From Pseudomonas oryzicola (GTDB lineage: Bacteria > Pseudomonadota > Gammaproteobacteria > Pseudomonadales > Pseudomonadaceae): DNA of 64,000 nt. Of this stretch, positions 57,443-64,000 are shown piece after piece. The position numbers and the translations under genes are program-made. The number at the start of each line of letters is the position of its first letter. Within the stretch, counting starts at the first letter, position 1. The stretch covers positions 1,947,001-2,011,000 of the forward strand of contig NZ_JABWRZ020000001.1 of NCBI RefSeq assembly GCF_014269185.2. The letters are read 5' to 3'. A model generated the notes under the pieces. It was not told the DNA's origin, did not search any database, and saw nothing but the letters and a program-made list of their open reading frames with translations.

Positions 57443-59050
57443 CTAGGACGCCTCCACCTCCAGAAACGCCGCCTCCAGCAACTGCCGGGTATACGGATGC
57501 TGCGGCGCGTGGAAGATCGCCTGCGCGTCCCCTTGCTCCACCACCTGGCCATGCTTGATCACCATCAACTGGTGGCTCAGCGCCTTGACCACCGCCAGGT
57601 CATGGCTGATGAACAGGTAGGTCAGGTTGTACTTCTGCTGCAGATTGCGCAGCAGTTCCACCACCTGCCGCTGCACGGTACGGTCCAGCGCCGAGGTTGG
57701 CTCGTCCAGCAGGATCAGCGCCGGCTTCAAGACCAGGGCCCGGGCAATGGCAATGCGCTGGCGCTGCCCACCGGAAAACTCATGCGGGTAGCGATGCCGG
57801 GTGCGCGGGTCCAGCCCGACTTCCTCCAGCGCCGCGATGATCGCCGCTTCCTGCTCCTGCGCTGTGCCGATCTTGTGGATGCGCAGCCCTTCACCAACGA
57901 TATCCTCCACGCACATGCGCGGGCTCAGGCTGCCGAACGGGTCCTGGAACACCACCTGCATTTCCCGGCGCAATGGCCGTACCGCTTTCTGGTTCAGGCA
58001 TTCGAGCTGTTGCCCGTGGAAGCGAATCCCGCCCTGGCTGGCAATCAGCCGCAGGATCGCCAGGCCCAGCGTCGACTTGCCCGACCCGGATTCGCCGACA
58101 ATCCCCAGCGTCTGCCCCTGCGGCAGGCTGAAGTTGACGCCGTCCACTGCCTTCACATGGTCGACCGTGCGCCGCAGCAAGCCCTTCTTGATCGGGAACC
58201 ACACCTTCAGGTCATTCACCTCCAGTAATGGCGCGCCCACCGGGTTGTGCGCTGGCAGCCCGCTGGGCTCGGCATTGATCAGCATTTGCGTGTAGTGGTG
58301 CTGCGGGGCGCTGAACAACCTGGTGCATTCAGCCTGCTCGACGATCTGCCCGCGTTGCATCACGCACACCCGATGGGCGATGCGCCGCACCAGGTTGAGG
58401 TCGTGGCTGATCAGCAGCAGGGCCATGCCCAGGCGCGCCTGGAGCTCCTTGAGCAGGTCGAGGATCTTCAACTGCACGGTCACATCCAGCGCCGTGGTCG
58501 GTTCGTCGGCAATCAGCAGGTCGGGTTCGTTGGCCAGCGCCATGGCGATCATCACCCGCTGGCGCTGCCCGCCCGACAGTTCATGCGGCAGGGCTTTCAA
58601 GCGCTTGCGCGGCTCGGGGATGCCGACCATTTCCAGCAGCTCCAGCGTACGTGCAGTCGCTTCCTTGCCGGTCAGGCCCTTGTGCAGCAGGAGAATCTCG
58701 TTGATCTGCTTCTCGATGCAATGCAACGGGTTCAGCGAGGTCATCGGCTCCTGGAAGATCATCGCAATGCGGTTGCCGCGGATGCGTTGCAGGCTCTTCT
58801 CGTTCTGCTGCAGGAGGTCCTTGCCCTCGAAGCGGATGCTGCCGCTGGGGTGCCGGGCGAGGGGGTAGGGCAGCAGGCGCAGGATCGAGTGCGCGGTCAC
58901 CGACTTGCCCGAGCCGCTTTCGCCGACCAGGGCCAGCGTCTCGCCCTTGCGGATATCGAAGCTGATGCCATCCACCACGCGGTTGACCTGCTCCCCGGTG
59001 ACGAACTCCACCGCCAGGTCGCGCACTTCGATCAGGTTCTGTTCACTCAT
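57443..59050 (-). CDS. yejF: Peptide ABC transporter dual ATP-binding protein (YejF type)
   Basis: The 535-residue protein contains two complete ABC ATPase domains, with Walker A GESGSGKS at about 43-50 and again near 318, and signature LSGGQRQRV and FSGGQRQRI. Each is followed by an oligopeptide-type C-terminal extension. It energises the Yej-type permeases encoded just upstream. The start at 59050 lies one base behind the yejE stop with a GAGGAAG site. Confidence 0.93.
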   Translation of the reverse strand: MSEQNLIEVRDLAVEFVTGEQVNRVVDGISFDIRKGETLALVGESGSGKSVTAHSILRLLPYPLARHPSGSIRFEGKDLLQQNEKSLQRIRGNRIAMIFQEPMTSLNPLHCIEKQINEILLLHKGLTGKEATARTLELLEMVGIPEPRKRLKALPHELSGGQRQRVMIAMALANEPDLLIADEPTTALDVTVQLKILDLLKELQARLGMALLLISHDLNLVRRIAHRVCVMQRGQIVEQAECTRLFSAPQHHYTQMLINAEPSGLPAHNPVGAPLLEVNDLKVWFPIKKGLLRRTVDHVKAVDGVNFSLPQGQTLGIVGESGSGKSTLGLAILRLIASQGGIRFHGQQLECLNQKAVRPLRREMQVVFQDPFGSLSPRMCVEDIVGEGLRIHKIGTAQEQEAAIIAALEEVGLDPRTRHRYPHEFSGGQRQRIAIARALVLKPALILLDEPTSALDRTVQRQVVELLRNLQQKYNLTYLFISHDLAVVKALSHQLMVIKHGQVVEQGDAQAIFHAPQHPYTRQLLEAAFLEVEAS

Positions 59051-59051
59051 G

Positions 59052-60071
59052 TCACTTCCTCGGGTCGAAGGCATCGCGGGCGGATTCGCCGATGAACACC
59101 AGCAGGCTCAGCATCAGCGCCAGCACGGCGAAGGCGCTGATGCCCAGCCATGGCGCCTGCAGGTTGGACTTGCCCTGGGCAACCAGCTCGCCCAGCGACG
59201 GCGCGCCAGGCGGCAGGCCGAAACCGAGGAAGTCCAGCGCGGTGAGGGTGCCGATGGCGCCGGTGAGGATGAACGGCATGAAGGTCATGGTCGAGATCAT
59301 GGCATTGGGCAGGATGTGTCGGTACATGATCGCGCCATTGCGCATGCCCAGGGCACGGGCGGCGCGCACGTATTCCAGGTTGCGCCCGCGGAGGAATTCG
59401 GCGCGTACCACGTCCACCAGGCTCATCCATGAAAACAGCAGCATGATGCCCAGCAGCCACCAGAAATTCGGCTGCACGAAACTGGCCAGGATAATCAGCA
59501 GGTACAGCACCGGCAGGCCGGACCAGACTTCCAAAAAGCGCTGCCCGGCCAGGTCGACCCAGCCACCATAGAAGCCCTGCAGGGCCCCGGCGATCACGCC
59601 GACGATGGAACTGAGCAGGGTCAGCGTCAGGGCGAACAGCACCGAAATACGGAAGCCGTAGATGACCCGTGCCAGCACATCACGGCCCTGGTCATCGGTG
59701 CCCAGCCAGTTGTCCGCCGATGGCGGCGCCGGGGCCGGCACGCGCAGGTCGTAGTTGATGCTCTGGTAGCTGAACGGGATTGGCGCCCACAGCACGAAGC
59801 TGTCTTTCTTCGCCAGCAGGTCGCGGATGTACGGGCTCTTGTAGTTGGCCTCCAGCGGGAATTCGCCGCCGAAGGTGGTTTCCGGGTAGCGCTTGAACGC
59901 CGGGAAATACCATGCGCCGTCGTAGCGTACGGCAATCGGCTTGTCGTTGGCGATCAGCTCGGCGCCCAGGCTCAGGCCGAACAGGATCAGGAACAGCCAC
60001 AGCGACCACCAGCCACGGCGGTTGGCCTTGAAGCGCTCGAAGCGCCGACGGTTGAGGGGGGACAAGGCCAT
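59052..60071 (-). CDS. yejE: Peptide ABC transporter permease (YejE type)
   Basis: The 339-residue inner-membrane permease has an N-terminal helix (WSLWLFLILFGLSL), a long periplasmic loop and about five further helices. The EAA-type loop reads YVRAARALGMRNGAIMYRHILPNAM near 240. It partners YejB in a peptide (microcin-C-type) importer. It begins right behind yejB. Confidence 0.94.
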   Translation of the reverse strand: MALSPLNRRRFERFKANRRGWWSLWLFLILFGLSLGAELIANDKPIAVRYDGAWYFPAFKRYPETTFGGEFPLEANYKSPYIRDLLAKKDSFVLWAPIPFSYQSINYDLRVPAPAPPSADNWLGTDDQGRDVLARVIYGFRISVLFALTLTLLSSIVGVIAGALQGFYGGWVDLAGQRFLEVWSGLPVLYLLIILASFVQPNFWWLLGIMLLFSWMSLVDVVRAEFLRGRNLEYVRAARALGMRNGAIMYRHILPNAMISTMTFMPFILTGAIGTLTALDFLGFGLPPGAPSLGELVAQGKSNLQAPWLGISAFAVLALMLSLLVFIGESARDAFDPRK

Positions 60072-60072
60072 G

Positions 60073-61146
60073 TCAGTGCTCCCGGCTGGCGAAGTCGATG
60101 CGTGGATCGACCAAGGTGTAGGTCAGGTCGCCGATCAGTTTCACCACCAGCCCCAGCAGGGTGAAGATGAACAGGGTGCCGAAGACCACCGGGTAGTCGC
60201 GGTTGATGGCCGCCTCGAAGCTCATCAGGCCCAGGCCGTCGAGGCTGAAGATCACCTCGATCAGCAACGACCCGGTGAAGAAGATGCCGATGAATGCCGA
60301 AGGGAACCCGGCGATCACCAGCAGCATGGCGTTGCGGAACACGTGGCCGTACAGCACACGCGGCCGGCTCAGGCCCTTGGCCTTGGCCGTGACCACGTAC
60401 TGCTTGTTGATCTCGTCGAGGAAGCTGTTCTTGGTCAGCAAGGTCATGGTGGCGAAGTTGCCGATGACCAGTGCGGTGATCGGCAGGACCAGGTGCCAGA
60501 AGTAGTCCAGTACCTTGCCGGCGGTGCTCAGTTCGTCGAAGTTGTTCGAGGTGAGGCCACGCAGCGGGAACCAGTCGAAGTAGCTGCCGCCGGCGAACAG
60601 CACGATCAGCAGGATGGCGAACAGGAACGCCGGGATGGCATAGCCGACGATGATTGCCGAACTGGTCCACACATCGAAGTGGCTGCCGTGGCGTACTGCC
60701 TTGGCGATACCCAGCGGGATCGACACCAGATACATGATCAGCGTGCTCCACAACCCCAGCGAAATCGACACCGGCATTTTCTCGATGATCAGGTCGATGA
60801 CCTTGGCATCGCGGAAGAAGCTGTCGCCGAAGTCCAGCCGGGCGTAGTTGCTGATCATGATCCACAGGCGTTCGGGCGCCGACTTGTCGAAGCCGTACAT
60901 GCGCTCGATCTCGGCGATCAACGCCGGGTCCAGGCCTTGGGCACCACGGTAGTTGGAACCGGCCACCGACACTTCGGCACCGCCACCGGCAATGCGGCTG
61001 GTGGCACCTTCGAAACCTTCGAGCTTGGCGATCATCTGTTCGACCGGGCCGCCGGGGGCGGCCTGGACGATGATGAAGTTGATGATCAGGATGCCGAACA
61101 AGGTCGGGATGATCAGCAGCAGGCGGCGCAGGATATAGGCCAGCAT
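60073..61146 (-). CDS. yejB: Peptide ABC transporter permease (YejB type)
   Basis: The 357-residue permease has the standard first helix [21 protein letters not shown] and about six helices. It has the EAA-type loop [25 protein letters not shown] near 240. It is translated next to yejE and directly behind the binding-protein gene. Confidence 0.94.
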   Translation of the reverse strand: MLAYILRRLLLIIPTLFGILIINFIIVQAAPGGPVEQMIAKLEGFEGATSRIAGGGAEVSVAGSNYRGAQGLDPALIAEIERMYGFDKSAPERLWIMISNYARLDFGDSFFRDAKVIDLIIEKMPVSISLGLWSTLIMYLVSIPLGIAKAVRHGSHFDVWTSSAIIVGYAIPAFLFAILLIVLFAGGSYFDWFPLRGLTSNNFDELSTAGKVLDYFWHLVLPITALVIGNFATMTLLTKNSFLDEINKQYVVTAKAKGLSRPRVLYGHVFRNAMLLVIAGFPSAFIGIFFTGSLLIEVIFSLDGLGLMSFEAAINRDYPVVFGTLFIFTLLGLVVKLIGDLTYTLVDPRIDFASREH

Positions 61147-61147
61147 C

Positions 61148-62983
61148 TCAGTTGGCCTCGTCCGCAGGGGCTTCGCTGACGGCTGGCGTCACGCCGGGCT
61201 TGATCCACCAGGTGTCGATGCCGATGTCGTACCTGGGCGATACCTTGGGGTGGCCGATGTGGTTCCAGTAGGCCACGCGCCAGGTCTTGATGTGCCAGTT
61301 GGGGATCACGTAGTAGCCCCACAGCAATACGCGATCGAGGGCGCGGCAGTGGTCGATCAGGCTCTGGCGTGAATCGGCGTTGATCAATTGTTCCACCAAT
61401 TGGTCGATGGCCGGGTCGCGCAGGCCTATGAAGTTGCGGCTGCCGGGGTTGTCGGCGGCAGCGCTGGACCAGAACTCGCGCTGTTCGTTGCCCGGCGAAT
61501 TGGACTGCGGGTAGCCGCCGACGATCATGTCGTAATCGCGCGAACGCAGGCGGGTGATGTACTGGGACACGTCGACCCGGCGGATGTTCAGGTCGATACC
61601 GAGGTCGGCGAGGTTACGCTTGAACGGCAACAGGATGCGCTCGAATTCGGTCTGTGCCAGCAGGAACTCGATGCTCACCGGCTTGCCCTGGGCGTCGACC
61701 ATCTTGTCATCGACGATTTTCCAGCCCGCTTCCTGCAGCAGCTTGTAGGCCTGGCGCTGCTGTTCGCGGATCATCCCGCTACCGTCGCTGACCGGGTTGT
61801 GGAAGGCCTCGCTGAACACTTGCTCGGGCACTTTGCCGCGCAGCGGCTCGAGGATTTTCAGCTCGCTGGGGCTGGGCAGGCCGCGGGCAGCCATTTCCGA
61901 GTTCTCGAAGTAGCTGCCGGTCCGGGTGTAGGCGCCGTTGAACAGCTGCTTGTTGGTCCACTCGTAGTCCAGCAGCAGGCTTAGCGCCTGGCGCACGCGG
62001 ATATCCTGGAACACTGGGCGGCGGATGTTGAAGATGAAGCCCTGCATGCCGGTGGGATTGCCGTTGGGCAGCTCTTCCTTGATCAGGCGGCCGTCACGTA
62101 CGGCCGGTATGTCGTACGCGGTGGCCCAGTTCTTCGCGCTGACCTCCAGCGCATAGTCGAACGCCCCTGCCTTCAATGCTTCGAGGGCGACCGTGGTGTC
62201 GCGGTAGGAATCGAAGGTCATCACATCGAAGTTGTAGAAGCCGCGGTTGATCGGCAGGTCCTTGGCCCAGTAATCCTTGACTCGCTCGTAGCGCACCGAG
62301 CGCCCGGCTTTCACTTCGGCGACCTTGTACGGGCCGCTGCCCAGCGGGATTTCCAGGTTGCCGCGGTTGAATTCGCGGGTTTCGTACCAGTGCTTGGGCA
62401 GTACCGGCAGCTGGCCGAGAATAAGCGGCAGCTCGCGGTTGTTGCGGTGCTTGAAGCGGAACAGCACCTTCAGCGGGTCTTCGGCGACCACTTCGGCAAC
62501 GTCGGAGTAATACTGGCGGTACAGCGGCGCACCGTCCTTGATCAGGGCGTTGAAGGTGAATACCACGTCGTCGGCGCGCATCGGGTGGCCGTCGTGGAAG
62601 CGTGCTTCGGGGCGCAGGTAGAAACGCACCCAGCTGTTGTCCGGGGCCTTCTCGATCTTGCCGGCCACCAGGCCGTATTCGGTGAACGGCTCATCCTGGC
62701 TCTGGCGCATCAGGGTGTCGTAGATGATGCTGATGTTCTCGGCCGACACGCCCTTGTTGATGAACGGGTTGAGGCTGTCGAAGCCGCCGAAGCTGGATTG
62801 GCGGAAGGTGCCGCCCTTGGGCGCGTCGGGGTTGACGTAGTCGAAGTGCTTGAAGTCGGCCGGGTATTTGGCTGGCTCGTCGTACAGGGTGAGTGCGTGT
62901 TGCGGTGCGGCCAGGGCGGGAAGGCTCAGGCAGGCAAGCAACAGGCTGCCGGCCAGCCGGCGCAGGCGGTGCGTTGGCATCAT
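61148..62983 (-). CDS. yejA: Peptide-binding protein (YejA type), second copy in the operon
   Basis: This 611-residue family-5 periplasmic binding protein has a signal peptide ([18 protein letters not shown]). Its mature part is typical of Yej[56 protein letters not shown] and ending in [16 protein letters not shown]. The start at 62983 follows a GGAG site and overlaps the upstream binding-protein gene by ATGA. Confidence 0.93.
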   Translation of the reverse strand: MMPTHRLRRLAGSLLLACLSLPALAAPQHALTLYDEPAKYPADFKHFDYVNPDAPKGGTFRQSSFGGFDSLNPFINKGVSAENISIIYDTLMRQSQDEPFTEYGLVAGKIEKAPDNSWVRFYLRPEARFHDGHPMRADDVVFTFNALIKDGAPLYRQYYSDVAEVVAEDPLKVLFRFKHRNNRELPLILGQLPVLPKHWYETREFNRGNLEIPLGSGPYKVAEVKAGRSVRYERVKDYWAKDLPINRGFYNFDVMTFDSYRDTTVALEALKAGAFDYALEVSAKNWATAYDIPAVRDGRLIKEELPNGNPTGMQGFIFNIRRPVFQDIRVRQALSLLLDYEWTNKQLFNGAYTRTGSYFENSEMAARGLPSPSELKILEPLRGKVPEQVFSEAFHNPVSDGSGMIREQQRQAYKLLQEAGWKIVDDKMVDAQGKPVSIEFLLAQTEFERILLPFKRNLADLGIDLNIRRVDVSQYITRLRSRDYDMIVGGYPQSNSPGNEQREFWSSAAADNPGSRNFIGLRDPAIDQLVEQLINADSRQSLIDHCRALDRVLLWGYYVIPNWHIKTWRVAYWNHIGHPKVSPRYDIGIDTWWIKPGVTPAVSEAPADEAN

Positions 62984-64000
62984 TGGGCTTTCTCCGAAGT
63001 CTTGATCCACCAGCTGTTCAGCCCGAGGGTGTAGGGCGGCGTGGTGACAAAAGCGAACCGGTTGCGGTAGGCCAGGCGATGATTATCGAGGTACCAGTTG
63101 GGGATCATGTAGTAGTGCCATGAGAGCACGCGGTCCAGGGCGCGGGCGGCAGCCACCTGGTCATCGCGGGTGCGGGCGGCGAGCAGGGTGTCGAGCAGGT
63201 GGTCGACCACCGGGTCGCGGACCCCAGCATAGTTCTTGCTGCCCTTGGTCGTGGCCTGGCTGGAGTGGAAGTACAGCCATTGTTCAAGGCCAGGGCTCAG
63301 GGTCTGGTTCAGGGTCATCAGGATCATGTCGAAATCGAACTGGTCCAGGCGCTGTTTGTACTGGGCGCGGTCGACGGTACGCAAATGTGCATCGATGCCG
63401 ATGCTGGCCAGGTTTTCCACATAAGGCTGCAGGATGCGTTCAAGGTTGGGGTTAACCAACAGCAGCTCCATGCGCAGTTGCTGGCCCTTGCTGTCGACCA
63501 GGCGCTGGCCATCGAGCTTCCAGCCGGCTTCGGCGAGCAGGCCGAGGGCCTGGCGCAGGGTCTGGCGGCCGATGCCGCGGCCATCGGTCTGGCTGACCTT
63601 GTACGGTTCGCTGAACAGCCTGGCCGGCAACTGGTCGCGGAACGGTGCCAGCAGCAGCCATTCCTTGCCGGTGGGCAGGCCGCTGGCGGTGAAATCGCTG
63701 TTGGGGTAGTAACTGGTCGAGCGGCGGTAGGCGCCGCTGAACAGCGCGCGGTTGGTCCACTCGAAGTCGAGCATCAGCCCCAATGCCTGGCGCACCCGTG
63801 GGTCGCTGAAGGTCGCCCGCCGGCTGTTCATGAACAAGCCCTGGGTCTGGGTCGGGATGCGGTGCGGGATCTGCGCCTTGATCACCTCGCCACGGCGCAC
63901 GGCGGGGAAGTTGTAACCGTTGGCCCAGTTCTTTGCCTGGTGCTCGATATAGATGTCGAACTCGCCGGCCTTGAACGCTTCGAAGGCCACGGTGGCATCG
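62980..64000 (-). CDS. Peptide-binding protein (YejA type), first copy, N-terminus off the right edge
   Basis: The visible C-terminal 340 residues are family-5 binding-protein sequence (VAFEAFKAGEFDIYIEHQAKNWANGYNFPA, FEWTNRALFSGAYRRSTSYYPNS, and end [18 protein letters not shown]). It aligns along its length with the following gene, and the two are tandem paralogs. The overlapping stop/start shows co-translation. Confidence 0.92.
   Translation of the reverse strand, partial: DATVAFEAFKAGEFDIYIEHQAKNWANGYNFPAVRRGEVIKAQIPHRIPTQTQGLFMNSRRATFSDPRVRQALGLMLDFEWTNRALFSGAYRRSTSYYPNSDFTASGLPTGKEWLLLAPFRDQLPARLFSEPYKVSQTDGRGIGRQTLRQALGLLAEAGWKLDGQRLVDSKGQQLRMELLLVNPNLERILQPYVENLASIGIDAHLRTVDRAQYKQRLDQFDFDMILMTLNQTLSPGLEQWLYFHSSQATTKGSKNYAGVRDPVVDHLLDTLLAARTRDDQVAAARALDRVLSWHYYMIPNWYLDNHRLAYRNRFAFVTTPPYTLGLNSWWIKTSEKAQ

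Overview
The window is a gene-dense, GC-rich stretch of a Pseudomonas chromosome, almost certainly from the P. putida group. This rests on the gene order etf / gltA-sdh-suc / brnQ / htpG / fabAB / gpsA / kdp / yej, on GC-ending codon use, and on several copies of the roughly 35-bp P. putida-type REP element (core like GCGGGTAAACCCGCTCCCAC), mostly as inverted pairs between genes. I saw no tRNA, rRNA, CRISPR array, insertion sequence or prophage.

Layout. 1-2.9 kb: electron-transfer flavoprotein genes, with ETF-ubiquinone oxidoreductase (cut by the left edge) divergent from etfB-etfA; a PsrA-type palindrome lies between them. 2.9-8.2 kb: a periplasmic binding protein, a DUF4398 lipoprotein coupled to an OmpA-type lipoprotein, a MocR/GntR-aminotransferase regulator, a secreted Lys/Ala-rich protein, a YkgJ-type Cys-cluster protein and a START-like exported protein, the last two behind a second PsrA-type palindrome. 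8.4-21.4 kb: the TCA-cycle block, with citrate synthase divergent from sdhCDAB-sucAB-lpdG-sucCD. Long structured leaders precede sucA and sucC. 21.8-30.3 kb: branched-chain amino-acid carrier, a DUF599 membrane protein, an Ala/Glu-rich lipoprotein, two coupled thioesterases, HtpG, a dienelactone hydrolase, a pirin and an exported amidohydrolase. 30.5-32.2 kb: fabAB for unsaturated fatty acid synthesis.

32.4-37.4 kb holds a three-gene operon joined by overlapping stop/start codons: a TonB-dependent receptor, a periplasmic ABC_sub_bind-like protein and a hybrid sensor kinase. It looks like an outer-membrane-to-cytoplasm signalling cascade and is the most interesting unit here. 37.6-43.3 kb: gpsA, a DUF4389 protein, sixA, two coupled alpha/beta hydrolases, a possible 20-residue peptide coupled to a DUF4892 protein, and an AI-2E-type permease. 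43.5-51.4 kb: the complete kdpFABCDE potassium uptake and sensing cluster.

51.4-64 kb is more accessory: a degenerate, A/T-richer orphan gene behind kdpE, a LysR regulator next to a three-domain fusion (phosphotransferase, M23-like, class-III aminotransferase), a soluble PAS-PAS-chemoreceptor, and a Yej-type peptide ABC transporter with two tandem binding-protein genes, the first of which runs off the right edge.

Together the left half is central energy metabolism: fatty-acid and amino-acid electrons enter through ETF, and the TCA cycle runs through SDH and 2-oxoglutarate dehydrogenase. The right half is envelope transport and signalling.
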